A stretch of 64,000 nt of DNA, from assembly GCF_042684265.1 (NCBI RefSeq), contig NZ_JBHULB010000008.1:248001-312000 (forward strand), written 5' to 3'. A program made the position numbers and the translations under genes. Within the stretch, counting starts at the first letter, position 1; every line of letters begins with the position of its first letter. This document shows positions 16,762 through 26,314 of this stretch, piece by piece. This DNA comes from Croceitalea marina (GTDB lineage: Bacteria > Bacteroidota > Bacteroidia > Flavobacteriales > Flavobacteriaceae). Below the pieces are notes generated by a model, which worked only from the letters and a program-made list of their open reading frames with translations, was not told the DNA's origin and made no database searches.

Positions 16762-18276
16762 ATGAAAAATAGTCTTGTATTAGCATCAGAAAAGAATTTG
16801 TCTTCGGCCAAAACCACAAAGATTGCTATCGCCAAAGGTGATGGTATTGGTCCGGAAATAATGAGGGCTACCTTAAAAATTATGGAAGCGGCCGGAGCGA
16901 ATATTGAAACCGAGACCATGGAAATTGGCGAACAGGTTTACTTGTCCGGTAATAGCTCTGGTATAACAGAAGCCTCTTGGGATGCTATTTCAAGAAACAA
17001 GGTTATTCTAAAAGCCCCTATTACTACGCCACAAGGCAAAGGTTATAAAAGTCTTAATGTAACGCTCAGAAAGTCTTTAGGGCTTTTCGCTAATGTAAGA
17101 CCGGTAAGTGCACTACACCCTTTTGTGAAGACCAATTTTCCAAACATGGATATTGTGGTCATCAGAGAAAACGAAGAAGACCTATATGCAGGCATTGAGC
17201 ACAGACAAACTGAGGATGTAGTACAATGCCTTAAACTAATTACAAGACCAGGTTGTGAAAAAATTGTACGTTATGCATTTGAGTACGCTAAGGCGTATAA
17301 TAGAAAAAAAGTGACCTGTATGGTTAAGGACAACATCATGAAGTTAACAGATGGTCTTTTCCACACCGTTTTTAAAGAAATTGCCAAAGAATACCCAGAG
17401 ATAGAAAGTAACTCTCAAATTATAGATATAGGTTCTGCTAAAATCGCGGCGGCTCCAGAAAATTTTGACGTCATCGTTACTTCTAATCTCTATGGAGATA
17501 TCATTTCCGATATTGTTGCTGAAATTGGAGGCTCCGTAGGCATGGCGGGTTCTGCCAATATTGGAAAGAACGTTGCGATGTTCGAGGCCATTCACGGCTC
17601 TGCACCCGACATTGCCGGAAAGAAAATTGCAAATCCATCCGGATTATTAAATGCTGCCACCCTCATGCTAGCGCATATTGGCCAAACAGAAGTTGCGGAT
17701 AAAATCAAAAACGCATGGTTGACAACTCTAGAGGACGGAATTCATACTGCTGATGTGTATCAAGAAAATATAAGTGCCAAAAAAGTCAATACAGAAGAGT
17801 TTGCAGATGCAATAATCGAACGTCTTGGGCAAAGCCCAAAAAACCTCCCTATAAGCACGCTTTCAAAAGGTTCAGGCACGATAACTATTCCAGAACACAA
17901 AAGACAAGAATCCATTAAAGAGCTAGTTGGTGTTGATGTCTTTATCGACTGGAAAGGAAATGACCCACAAATTATAGGAGAAGGATTAAGTAGTATTAAT
18001 TCACACAACCTGAAACTAAAAATGATTACCAATAGAGGTGTTAAGGTCTTCCCGAACGGATTAAAAGAGACCTATTGCACAGACCATTGGAGATGTCGTT
18101 TTGTGGCAAATGCCGCAAACATTCAAACCAAAGAGCCCAAATACGAAAATGTAGAGTACGAGCAAGTAATTGCTTTGCTATCTAAATTACACCAAAATGA
18201 TTTTGATGTAATTAAAACCGAAAATTTATATGAGTTCGATGGCAAAAGAGGTTTCTCTTTGGGCCAAGGAGAGTAG
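16762..18276 (+). CDS. icd: NADP-dependent isocitrate dehydrogenase, long (Thermus-type) form
   Basis: A 504-residue TCA cycle enzyme converting isocitrate to 2-oxoglutarate and CO2. The N-terminal two thirds carry the beta-decarboxylating dehydrogenase motifs IAKGDGIGPEIM, NVTLRKSLGLFANVRPV, IVVIRENEEDLYAGIEHR, VTSNLYGDIISD and EAIHGSAPDIAGK. The C-terminal extra domain of about 150 residues (DVFIDWKGNDP, ITNRGVKVFPNG) is as in the Thermus thermophilus-type enzyme, distinct from the E. coli homodimer and the monomeric 80-kDa form. It ends in a strong terminator shared with the convergent carB. Confidence 0.93.
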   Translation: MKNSLVLASEKNLSSAKTTKIAIAKGDGIGPEIMRATLKIMEAAGANIETETMEIGEQVYLSGNSSGITEASWDAISRNKVILKAPITTPQGKGYKSLNVTLRKSLGLFANVRPVSALHPFVKTNFPNMDIVVIRENEEDLYAGIEHRQTEDVVQCLKLITRPGCEKIVRYAFEYAKAYNRKKVTCMVKDNIMKLTDGLFHTVFKEIAKEYPEIESNSQIIDIGSAKIAAAPENFDVIVTSNLYGDIISDIVAEIGGSVGMAGSANIGKNVAMFEAIHGSAPDIAGKKIANPSGLLNAATLMLAHIGQTEVADKIKNAWLTTLEDGIHTADVYQENISAKKVNTEEFADAIIERLGQSPKNLPISTLSKGSGTITIPEHKRQESIKELVGVDVFIDWKGNDPQIIGEGLSSINSHNLKLKMITNRGVKVFPNGLKETYCTDHWRCRFVANAANIQTKEPKYENVEYEQVIALLSKLHQNDFDVIKTENLYEFDGKRGFSLGQGE

Positions 18277-18293
18277 AATTATTTTTATTAGCT

Positions 18294-18332
18294 AAAAAAC
18301 CCTTTGCAATATTAAATTGCAAAGGGTTTTTA
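18294..18332. terminator. Bidirectional terminator between icd and carB
   Basis: AAAAACCCTTTGCAAT pairs with ATTGCAAAGGGTTTTT across an ATTAA loop, giving a long stem with A-run and T-run flanks on both sides. It serves both convergent transcripts. Confidence 0.9.
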
Positions 18333-18352
18333 AATTAGAGTTCTTCTATCAA

Positions 18353-21205
18353 TTATTTGCTCAAATACATCTTTCTTCGAGAATACAGGTTGTAAAAATC
18401 ATCATCCTTTAGACTGTCAATAAACAAGATACTTTCTCCCGTGCTCTTCATTTCCGGACCTAAGTTTTTATTCACATTAGGAAACTTATTAAATGAGAAT
18501 ACCGGTTGTTTTATGGCATAACCCTCTAGTTGTGGGTTAAAATTAAAGTCCTTCACCTTTTTCTCGCCCAACATTACCTTGGTCGCATAATTCACGTAAG
18601 GCTCTTTATAGGCCTTTGCTATAAATGGTACAGTACGAGAAGCTCTAGGGTTCGCTTCAATTATATAGACCATATCGTCTTTTACTGCAAACTGAATATT
18701 GATCAACCCAACCGTATTTAAAGCCAGGGCAATCTTTTTGGTATGGTCTTTTATTTGCTGCATTACAAACTCGCCAAGATTAAATGGCGGCAAGGTCGCA
18801 TTAGAATCGCCTGAGTGAATACCACATGGCTCTATATGCTCCATGATACCGATGATGTAAACATCTTCTCCATCACATATGGCATCTGCTTCCGCTTCTA
18901 TCGCGCCATCCAAATAATGATCTAATAACAGCTTATTTCCAGGAATGCTACGTAACAAGTCTACTACGTGTGCTTCTAAATCTTGTTTATTGATGACAAT
19001 TTTCATTCCCTGCCCTCCTAAAACATATGAAGGTCGCACTAGTAATGGAAAGCCTAGTTCATCAGCAAGCTGCAGGGCTTCATCAGCACTTTCGGCCACC
19101 CCAAACCTTGGATAAGGAATGTTATTTTCTTTTAACAAGGTCGAAAAACTACCGCGATCTTCAGCCAAATCTAAAGATTCAAAGCTGGTGCCGATAATCT
19201 TAATACCGTACTTCGAAAGTTTTTCTGCCAACTTGAGTGCTGTTTGCCCACCTAGCTGTACAATTACACCTTCAGGTTTCTCATGCAAAATAATATCGTA
19301 GATATGTTCCCAGAAAACCGGTTCAAAATACAGCTTATCGGCCGTATCAAAATCTGTAGATACCGTTTCAGGATTACAGTTGATCATTATGGTCTCATAA
19401 CCACATTCCGCCGCGGCCAACACCCCATGCACGCAGCAGTAGTCAAACTCTATCCCCTGTCCTATTCGGTTTGGACCTGAACCTAATACGACAATCTTCT
19501 TCTTATCCGTAACCACGCTGTCGTTGGCCACATATCTAATGCCGTCCGCTGTTTCTATTTCTTCTTCAAAGGTAGAATAGTAATAAGGTGTCATTGCCTT
19601 GAACTCGGCGGCACAGGTATCTACCAATTTATAGACCCTATTTATGTTTTGTTCGGTACGTTTTGCATGCACTTCGCTTTCATAGCAATCGAGCATATGA
19701 GCTATCTGTCTATCGGCAAAGCCTTTTTGCTTTGCTTCGAGCAGTAGCTCCTTTGGTAGATTAGCTACCGAATATTTAGAGATTTCTTGTTCCAATAAAT
19801 GCAGTTCTTCATATTGTTTTAAGAACCACATGTCAATCTTGGTGATTTCATGAATTCGACTTAATGGAATGCCCATTTGTATCGCATCATAAATCACAAA
19901 AACACGATCCCAACTGGGTATGGTCAATTTTTGGATAATGGTATCGTATTCTTTATAGCCCTTACCGTCCGCACCTAATCCATTACGCTTTATTTCAAGG
20001 GATTGCGTTGCCTTATGTAAGGCTTCTTGAAAAGAACGCCCAATACCCATTACCTCCCCTACGGCCTTCATTTGAAGTCCTAAGGTTCTATCTGAACCTT
20101 CAAACTTATCAAAATTCCAACGTGGGATTTTTACGATCACGTAGTCTAAGGTAGGTTCAAATAAAGCAGATGTTGATTGTGTAATCTGATTTTGCAATTC
20201 ATCAAGCGAATATCCGATAGCTAATTTTGCGGCAACTTTGGCAATAGGATATCCCGTTGCTTTTGAAGCAAGTGCAGACGAACGTGATACTCTTGGGTTA
20301 ATCTCGATCGCAATAATCTCTTCTTCTTCATCTGGACTAACGGCGAATTGCACGTTACAACCTCCGGCAAAATCACCGATACTGCGCATCATATGAATTG
20401 CCATATCACGCATTCGCTGATAGGTTCTGTCCGATAGGGTCATCGCAGGTGCCACGGTTATAGAGTCTCCCGTATGAATACCCATAGGGTCCATATTTTC
20501 AATAGCACAAATAATTACTACGTTATCATTCTTATCACGAAGCAGCTCCAGCTCATATTCTTTCCAGCCCATCATGGCCTTATCTATCATTACCTCATGA
20601 ATAGGAGATACTTCTAGACCGTGACTCAACAAATTATCAAAATCTTTTGGGTCATGCACTATAGAGGCACCGGCCCCACCAAGTGTAAAAGAAGCCCTTA
20701 TAACCAATGGAAAGCCAAACTCTTGTGCAATTTCTTTTCCTTTTAAAAATGAGGTGGCGGTCGCCTGAGGAGCCATGCCAACCCCTATTTTCCCCATAAG
20801 TTCACGGAATTTCTCTCGATCTTCCGTAATGTTTATTGCATCAATATCAACACCAATAATTTCAACATCAAAGTCTTCCCAAATCCCTTTCTCATCTGCT
20901 TCAATACAAAGGTTTAAGGCCGTTTGCCCCCCCATTGTAGGTAAAACCGCATCTATATTCGGATGATTTTTTAAAATTTCAATTATCGATTTTGTATTTA
21001 GAGGCTTTAAATAAATATGGTCCGCCATCACCGGGTCGGTCATGATTGTGGCCGGATTACTGTTTATTAAAATGGTTTCTATTCCATCTTCTTTTAACGA
21101 ACGTAATGCTTGTGATCCAGAATAATCAAACTCACAAGCTTGTCCGATAACAATAGGCCCAGAACCTATAATCAAAATCGATTTAATGTCTTCTCTTTTT
21201 GGCAT
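18353..21205 (-). CDS. carB: Carbamoyl-phosphate synthase large subunit, without the allosteric domain
   Basis: A 950-residue synthetase that makes carbamoyl phosphate from ammonia, bicarbonate and two ATP for pyrimidines and arginine. It has two ATP-grasp halves (about 1-400 and 550-935), each opening with GSGPIVIGQACEFDYSG or GSGPNRIGQGIEFDY, and carrying MGGQTALNL/LGGQTALKL and INPRVSRSSALASKATG/ANPRASRTVPFIAKA. It ends at FYNLYSRRKMYLSK, about 120 residues short of E. coli CarB (1073), so the C-terminal MGS-like domain that binds UMP and ornithine there is absent. The open reading frame is otherwise intact. carA is not nearby. Confidence 0.95.
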   Translation of the reverse strand: MPKREDIKSILIIGSGPIVIGQACEFDYSGSQALRSLKEDGIETILINSNPATIMTDPVMADHIYLKPLNTKSIIEILKNHPNIDAVLPTMGGQTALNLCIEADEKGIWEDFDVEIIGVDIDAINITEDREKFRELMGKIGVGMAPQATATSFLKGKEIAQEFGFPLVIRASFTLGGAGASIVHDPKDFDNLLSHGLEVSPIHEVMIDKAMMGWKEYELELLRDKNDNVVIICAIENMDPMGIHTGDSITVAPAMTLSDRTYQRMRDMAIHMMRSIGDFAGGCNVQFAVSPDEEEEIIAIEINPRVSRSSALASKATGYPIAKVAAKLAIGYSLDELQNQITQSTSALFEPTLDYVIVKIPRWNFDKFEGSDRTLGLQMKAVGEVMGIGRSFQEALHKATQSLEIKRNGLGADGKGYKEYDTIIQKLTIPSWDRVFVIYDAIQMGIPLSRIHEITKIDMWFLKQYEELHLLEQEISKYSVANLPKELLLEAKQKGFADRQIAHMLDCYESEVHAKRTEQNINRVYKLVDTCAAEFKAMTPYYYSTFEEEIETADGIRYVANDSVVTDKKKIVVLGSGPNRIGQGIEFDYCCVHGVLAAAECGYETIMINCNPETVSTDFDTADKLYFEPVFWEHIYDIILHEKPEGVIVQLGGQTALKLAEKLSKYGIKIIGTSFESLDLAEDRGSFSTLLKENNIPYPRFGVAESADEALQLADELGFPLLVRPSYVLGGQGMKIVINKQDLEAHVVDLLRSIPGNKLLLDHYLDGAIEAEADAICDGEDVYIIGIMEHIEPCGIHSGDSNATLPPFNLGEFVMQQIKDHTKKIALALNTVGLINIQFAVKDDMVYIIEANPRASRTVPFIAKAYKEPYVNYATKVMLGEKKVKDFNFNPQLEGYAIKQPVFSFNKFPNVNKNLGPEMKSTGESILFIDSLKDDDFYNLYSRRKMYLSK

Positions 21206-21244
21206 TTTAGAAAGGGTTACTCGTTTAAAAATTTAAAAATAGGT

Positions 21245-21282
21245 CAAAAAAAAGGTGCTAAACTTGAAAAAGTAGCACCTTT
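21245..21282 (-). terminator. Rho-independent terminator after rpmH
   Basis: On the minus strand AAAGGTGCTA pairs with TAGCACCTTT across a 12-nt loop and is followed by a run of eight T. It lies 22 nt after the rpmH stop and before carB, so the two genes are separate transcripts. Confidence 0.85.
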
Positions 21283-21304
21283 AATTAAAAGTTATTGACA
21301 GTCA

Positions 21305-21463
21305 TTATTTCTTGTGTCGTGGCTCAGATGAGACAGTCAGTTTTTTTCTTCCTTTTGCTCTTCTACTAGCAAGAACTTTTCTACCATTGGCAGTAGCCAT
21401 GCGCTCTCTAAAACCATGTTTGTTTCTTCTCTTTCTTTTTGAAGGCTGATATGTTCTTTTCAT
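21305..21463 (-). CDS. rpmH: 50S ribosomal protein L34
   Basis: A 52-residue, very basic protein reading MKRTYQPSKRKRRNKHGFRE, then RMATANGRKVLASRRAKGRK and a tail KLTVSSEPRHKK. This matches bacterial L34 end to end (RTYQPSxRKRxxxHGFRxRM and GRxVLxxRRxKGRxxL). It is short enough to be missed by length cut-offs. It has its own strong promoter and terminator. The usual neighbours dnaA and rnpA are absent here, as is common in Bacteroidota. Confidence 0.97.
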   Translation of the reverse strand: MKRTYQPSKRKRRNKHGFRERMATANGRKVLASRRAKGRKKLTVSSEPRHKK

Positions 21464-21512
21464 TTCGAAGTTTATATAAAAATATCCTTAAAGGATACTC
21501 AATTTCCGGGCG

Positions 21513-21543
21513 CAAATATACAAAGAGTTTTTGCTTTGACAAA
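21513..21543 (-). promoter_or_regulatory. Bacteroidota-type promoter of rpmH
   Basis: On the minus strand TTTG (21543-21540) is followed by 19 nt and then TATATTTG (21520-21513), a perfect match to the TTG / TAnnTTTG consensus of the Bacteroidota housekeeping sigma factor. The rpmH start lies 50 nt downstream. Confidence 0.8.
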
Positions 21544-21602
21544 TGGTTTCTAAAAAATGTTTGTGTTAGTTTTGCTATTCCGTAAAAGAATAAAATAATA
21601 GT

Positions 21603-22493
21603 ATGAAATATTATAGGGCAATACCGTTTCTGATATCTTTTTTAGTTGTATTCGCCGTTGAGGCGCAAAGCACTTTAAACTATAATCTGGAAAAGGGTTC
21701 GGTTTTTAAAGTAGAACAGAAAGCAAAGCAGTTGATCACGCAAAAGCTTGAAGGTACTACACATGAAATGACCAATGATTTAACCGGACTTTATGATTTT
21801 GAAGTAGTTGGGGTAGATGAGCAGGGTTATGACCTTATATTGATGTTTAAAGATTTTGCTCTAAAATCCAATTCTAGCATACAAGGTGTTTTAATGGATG
21901 TAAAGGCTTCCGTTTTGGTAGAAGGTGATATTATGTCAGAAATGTTTCATTCTCTAATCGGTCATGAGCTCGCAATGCGAATGAACAAAAATGGTTCGGT
22001 CGTTTCAGTAGAAGGTGGTGACGAACTTATTACTAAAATGATTTCTGCCGCAGGTATAGAAGACGAATTCACAACCAATGTCATGCGTAAATCACTCGAC
22101 AAAGAATTTAGCTCTAATGGGTTGGCAAAGAGTTTTGAGCAAATGACCTTCTTCTATCCAGATAACGAGGTAGCCGTCGGAGATACTTGGGAAAATACGT
22201 ATACCGGAAAGCTATCCGCCAATAATACCTTTAAATTAGAAAAAATAGAGAACGAAATCACTTCTATCACCGGTACGTCAGCTATTGTACTAAACACCGA
22301 AGAATCGGGCGCAATAATGTCTCTTAGTGGTTCACAAGAAACTGCTATTCAGGCAAATTCGGCCACCGGTTTCATTCAAAAAATCATGATTTCAAGCCTT
22401 GCCGAAGGAACTACAAAAATGTCTCAAATGGGCGATGTTGAAATACCCACAACCATTGAATCTACAATTACTTACGAATTACAAGAAAACTAA
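21603..22493 (+). CDS. Secreted protein of the DUF6263-like type, unknown function
   Basis: A 296-residue exported protein with signal peptide MKYYRAIPFLISFLVVFAVEAQ. The body is beta-rich with repeated motifs of a lipid- or surface-associated protein (YNLEKGSVFKVEQKAKQLI, VGDTWENTYTGKL, ATGFIQKIMISSLAEGTTKM). I recognise it as resembling DUF6263 but cannot give a function. It is followed after 3 nt by a membrane protein with TPR-like helices, likely co-transcribed. Confidence 0.7.
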   Translation: MKYYRAIPFLISFLVVFAVEAQSTLNYNLEKGSVFKVEQKAKQLITQKLEGTTHEMTNDLTGLYDFEVVGVDEQGYDLILMFKDFALKSNSSIQGVLMDVKASVLVEGDIMSEMFHSLIGHELAMRMNKNGSVVSVEGGDELITKMISAAGIEDEFTTNVMRKSLDKEFSSNGLAKSFEQMTFFYPDNEVAVGDTWENTYTGKLSANNTFKLEKIENEITSITGTSAIVLNTEESGAIMSLSGSQETAIQANSATGFIQKIMISSLAEGTTKMSQMGDVEIPTTIESTITYELQEN

Positions 22494-22496
22494 TCT

Positions 22497-23012
22497 ATGT
22501 TCAATAAAAACCTAAAACTAATTATAGCTGTTCTAATTATAGGCTATGCCGTTTATCAGTTCATTGAAGGGTATATCGGGAACGGTATCTTTTTCATTTT
22601 ACTTTCTTTGATTTTTATTTTCCTCTACTTTAGAAATGAAATTATTTTGTTGGCCTTTCTGAGAATGCGCAAACAGGATATGGAGGGCACTGAAAAATGG
22701 CTTACAAAAATCAAGAATCCGGAAGCAGCACTTACCACCAAACAACAAGGGTATTATAATTACTTACACGGAATCATATTCTCACAGAAAAACCTGACCA
22801 CTGCCGAAAAGTACTTTAAAAAAGCACTCAAACTTGGGCTTACTATGGACTATGATGTGGCTATGGCGAAATTAAGCTTGGCCGGAATCTCGATGCAAAA
22901 ACGTAGAAAAAGGGAAGCAACCCAATTGTTGCAGGAAGCAAAGAAATTGGATAAAAACAATATGCTCACAGAACAGATTAAGATGATGCAGCAGCAGATG
23001 AAGAAAATCTAA
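22497..23012 (+). CDS. Membrane protein with TPR-like C-terminal helices
   Basis: A 171-residue protein. Two hydrophobic segments at the N-terminus (LKLIIAVLIIGYAVYQFI and GIFFILLSLIFIFLYF) form a hairpin in the membrane. The cytoplasmic C-terminal half has TPR-like helices (TAEKYFKKALKLGLTMDYDVA, EATQLLQEAKKLDKN). It may organise partners at the inner membrane, but this is only inference. Its stop overlaps the convergent cardiolipin synthase stop by 4 nt. Confidence 0.75.
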   Translation: MFNKNLKLIIAVLIIGYAVYQFIEGYIGNGIFFILLSLIFIFLYFRNEIILLAFLRMRKQDMEGTEKWLTKIKNPEAALTTKQQGYYNYLHGIIFSQKNLTTAEKYFKKALKLGLTMDYDVAMAKLSLAGISMQKRRKREATQLLQEAKKLDKNNMLTEQIKMMQQQMKKI

Positions 23013-24472
23013 AGCAAGGGGGCCAATAATCTACTAAAAGATTCTTGTAGCTTTCTAGATATGCCGCGCTCTTCCCAACGTTCTGCATCAACCTCTTCGC
23101 AGTCTTTTAAGTCATTATGAAAAACTGCTGCCAGTTTCTCATTGACCGGTGCATTGTAGATTAAAGCATTCACCTCGAAATTTATAGATAGACTTCGGTA
23201 ATCTAAATTTGCCGTTCCAATGGTGGAGAACAGATCATCTATCAGCATGGTTTTAGCATGCACGAATCCTTTCTTGTACCTAAAAATACGCATACCAGAG
23301 TTTAAACATTGAGATATATAAGAATCTGTTGCGTATTGTGCTGGCCATGAATCAGATCCGTACGGAATTATCATACGAACATCAACACCACTTCGTGCTG
23401 CCGTGCTCAAGGCGGTTAAAATGGAATCGTTAGGTATAAAATAAGGTGAGGTAATATAAATTCGCTCATTCGCCATATTCACCGCACAAAAAATAGCCTC
23501 CATGATATTGGCCCAATCGCTATCAGGTCCGCTAGCGGCTATCTGAACGGCCACCGGTATATTCGTGCTCGATTTCACCTTTGGAAATAGCTGCTGGTGT
23601 ATTTCTAAATTATCATTGGACACAAAACCCCAACTTAATAGAAATAAGGACTGTAACGAACCTACGGCGCCACCAACCAATCGCACATGGGTATCTCTCC
23701 AAAACCGCTCGTTATCATAAGAATTATCATATTTCTTTTCAATGTTAATTCCTCCCAAATAACCAATTTCTCCATCTATTACGACAATTTTTCTATGGTT
23801 TCGATAATTGAGCTTACTGGTAGAATTTGAAAATATTACAGGCATAAAAGGATAATGGTCAACACCACATCGCGTCATTCGCTTTTTTGTTTTTGAAGAA
23901 ATAGAACTTCCCACATCGTCATATATCAGCCGTACCTTGACCCCTTCTTCAGCTTTCTTACATAGTAAGTCGATAATTTTAAGGCCCAATTCATCATCGA
24001 CCAGTACAAAATATTCTAAATGGATATGGTTTTTGGCGTTCGTAAGGTCAGCTTTAAGTTTTTTAAACTTTTCTTCCCCATTGGTCAAAAGCTCTAAATC
24101 GTTATCAAAAGAGAGAACTGCTCTTTCATTGTTTCTTAGAAGCTCATAAATCTTAGCTATTCCCTCACCATATTCTTCTTCAAAATCTTCTCTTTCTTCG
24201 GCATCTAAATGAAATTTTTTACGCCATTGCTTTATGCTGTTGTTGTCAAGAATGTACTTTTTTTCAAAAATCTTTGATTTTCGATAATCTTGACCAAAGA
24301 GATAATAGACCAACAAGCCCAAAAATGGAAATATGGCCAACGCAAAAATATAAGAAAGGGTCTTTACCGGATTCTTGTTCTTTAAAAGAATAAGAATGGA
24401 GAAAATAATGACCAAAACATAGTTAATTCCTAAAAGAATGCTCCAGAGGTTATCTTTTAGGTAAGCCCACAT
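23009..24472 (-). CDS. cls: Cardiolipin synthase
   Basis: A 487-residue phospholipase D superfamily enzyme condensing phosphatidylglycerol molecules into cardiolipin. Two transmembrane helices at about 8-30 and 38-60 precede two HKD motifs: HRKIVVIDGEIGYLGGIN and VHAKTMLIDDLFSTIGTANL. This order and length are standard for the bacterial ClsA type. Its ATG overlaps the last base of the upstream lytic transglycosylase stop, so the two are translationally coupled. Confidence 0.93.
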   Translation of the reverse strand: MWAYLKDNLWSILLGINYVLVIIFSILILLKNKNPVKTLSYIFALAIFPFLGLLVYYLFGQDYRKSKIFEKKYILDNNSIKQWRKKFHLDAEEREDFEEEYGEGIAKIYELLRNNERAVLSFDNDLELLTNGEEKFKKLKADLTNAKNHIHLEYFVLVDDELGLKIIDLLCKKAEEGVKVRLIYDDVGSSISSKTKKRMTRCGVDHYPFMPVIFSNSTSKLNYRNHRKIVVIDGEIGYLGGINIEKKYDNSYDNERFWRDTHVRLVGGAVGSLQSLFLLSWGFVSNDNLEIHQQLFPKVKSSTNIPVAVQIAASGPDSDWANIMEAIFCAVNMANERIYITSPYFIPNDSILTALSTAARSGVDVRMIIPYGSDSWPAQYATDSYISQCLNSGMRIFRYKKGFVHAKTMLIDDLFSTIGTANLDYRSLSINFEVNALIYNAPVNEKLAAVFHNDLKDCEEVDAERWEERGISRKLQESFSRLLAPLL

Positions 24473-25428
24473 TACTTGCTCTCCCTGTAATAGCCTTTAT
24501 TAGGTATTTCGATAACATACTTCTTACCAGAAGCATTGTTCAGGTGTGCTTCGCGCAACCAAGGGTTATGTCGCTTTAAAATTTTATAGTTGATTTCGTA
24601 CATTGAAGCGAAATCGGCCCAATCGGCTACGGGCTTCGTTACTTCTACCGTAAAAGTTGGTACGGCATCATATAAATCATCTTTTTCAACATCAAACCCA
24701 TATTTATCGGGATTGGAAATAATTTCTTTTATCGCCATAATTCGAAACACATAACGCCCCGTTTCTTGACCTAACAGCAGATCATAATAATCATCAACTT
24801 TTTGAATGTTCATATATTTCTGAATTCCACCTGGCCCAGCATTATAAGCAGCGGCAGTAAGTGTCCAACTACCAAAGCGATTTTTCCATTTGTTCAGGTA
24901 ATCACAAGCAACTTGAGTGGATTTTTCAATATGATAACGCTCATCGACATTGGCGTTTACCTCAAGTCCGTATTCTTTTCCGGTAGCTTTCATAATCTGC
25001 CAAAACCCGGTTGCCCCGGCTGGTGAAACTACATTTGTTAGTCCGCTCTCCGCAACCGCCAAATATTTAAAATCATCGGGGATTCCGTTTTTGGCCAATA
25101 TAGGCTCAATTATCGGAAAGTATTTATTGGCGCGCTTCATTAATAATAGCGCATTAGACTGCCAGTAAGTATTGACCAAAAACTCGCGATCAACACGCTC
25201 CAATATTTCAGGGTCATTTAAAGGTACCGCTTCACCGGCAAAATTTAAATCTTCGGGAATTTCAATGGCTGTGATTTGATAACCGCTACTTACATTTTTA
25301 TTGGCCTTTTCTTGATGTTCTTTTAAGACCATTTCGTTTTGGGTAGGCTTTTCTTGAACGGCATAAATTAGGCTTCCAACAACAAACAAAAACCCGATAC
25401 CGGCCAATATATTTTTAAGATGTTTCAT
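24472..25428 (-). CDS. Membrane-anchored lytic murein transglycosylase (SLT, MltD-like)
   Basis: A 318-residue peptidoglycan-cleaving enzyme. It has an N-terminal anchor or signal (NILAGIGFLFVVGSLIYAV) and an SLT domain (about 100-260) with the catalytic Glu in LAVAESGLTNVVSPAGATGFWQ and the YNAGPGG motif. The last 60 residues (ADFASMYEINYKILKRHNPWL) resemble a degenerate LysM domain. It makes 1,6-anhydromuropeptides in the periplasm. It is coupled to cls by a 1-nt overlap. Confidence 0.9.
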   Translation of the reverse strand: MKHLKNILAGIGFLFVVGSLIYAVQEKPTQNEMVLKEHQEKANKNVSSGYQITAIEIPEDLNFAGEAVPLNDPEILERVDREFLVNTYWQSNALLLMKRANKYFPIIEPILAKNGIPDDFKYLAVAESGLTNVVSPAGATGFWQIMKATGKEYGLEVNANVDERYHIEKSTQVACDYLNKWKNRFGSWTLTAAAYNAGPGGIQKYMNIQKVDDYYDLLLGQETGRYVFRIMAIKEIISNPDKYGFDVEKDDLYDAVPTFTVEVTKPVADWADFASMYEINYKILKRHNPWLREAHLNNASGKKYVIEIPNKGYYRESK

Positions 25429-25475
25429 GAGTAAAAATTAATTCAATACTACTATAATACAAAAATAGAACTGTT

Positions 25476-26138
25476 TTATTCCAAAATTAGTGTAGGTAAG
25501 TGTTCATTAAACCATTTTGCCCGATGAATAATCATGGTATGGGTGCCATTTTTAACTTTTATGCAATGTTTTATATTCGAAATAGGAAAAACAGCATCCT
25601 TCTCTCCATGAATATGAATAAGGTTTTCGGGAGGTAAAGCTTGTCTCCAATTAACAATTTGATCGATAGACCAATCAATGTAATACTTATCGCGAATAGA
25701 AAGATATTGTTCGTAAAGGTGTAACCGTTTGGTTACGGTTTCGCCAAAAGCATATTTAGCCAATAGCTCCACATTATTCACCAAACCTGTTGGCAGTAAT
25801 TTATGCACCTTGGTGTATTTTGCGAACAGCATACGTTTTGGCAGCTCAGTATGTGATTTTACGGAAGATATTGCGATTACTTTTCTGGTCGCTATATGTT
25901 TAGCCATTTCTTGCACTAGCAGACCTCCGAAAGAAACCCCGATAAGAACAGGGTCGTCATGATGTATCTGTGCGCACATTTGTTGGGCATAATCCGAGAG
26001 ACTCATGCCTTTTTCAGGTATGTGCCAACCTAACTTAGTAACAGAAAATTGTTCTTTTGGTAAATCGATACCATCAAAAATAGATGAATTTGCAGCCATC
26101 CCAGGCATTAGGTAAATGGGTATCACACTATCCCTCAT
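25476..26138 (-). CDS. Alpha/beta hydrolase
   Basis: A 220-residue cytoplasmic hydrolase. The nucleophile elbow is GVSFGGLLVQEM (Ser about 69), the acid is probably Asp in HIHGEKDAVFPI, and the His is in VKNGTHTMIIHRAKW. The N-terminus YLMPGMAANSSIFDGI is typical of small esterase/lipase-like folds with an HG/PGM oxyanion segment. The substrate cannot be told. It is 47 nt upstream of the transglycosylase gene on the same strand. Confidence 0.85.
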   Translation of the reverse strand: MRDSVIPIYLMPGMAANSSIFDGIDLPKEQFSVTKLGWHIPEKGMSLSDYAQQMCAQIHHDDPVLIGVSFGGLLVQEMAKHIATRKVIAISSVKSHTELPKRMLFAKYTKVHKLLPTGLVNNVELLAKYAFGETVTKRLHLYEQYLSIRDKYYIDWSIDQIVNWRQALPPENLIHIHGEKDAVFPISNIKHCIKVKNGTHTMIIHRAKWFNEHLPTLILE

Positions 26139-26314
26139 ATTGTACAGATGGTCGATTTTGCTAGGAATTTAGTCAAATTTTAAGTACTTTTGTCATCCGT
26201 TTGTATTTTGCCCCAATTGTTTATACAAACCTAACCATTGTTTATCATTGCAAAATTACGATTTAAAGCATTTCGTAATTTTTTTATCTAGCACCAAAAT
26301 AAAACTAAAATTGT

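Noticed and set aside
16634..16819. Minus-strand 61-codon frame upstream of icd
   Set aside because: Very AT-rich, Phe/Lys-biased product with no signal peptide or family; it overlaps the icd start.
18353..21205. Frameshift or assembly truncation of carB
   Set aside because: The frame ends in a proper stop, with a terminator directly beyond, and the length agrees with what I recall for Flavobacteriaceae CarB.
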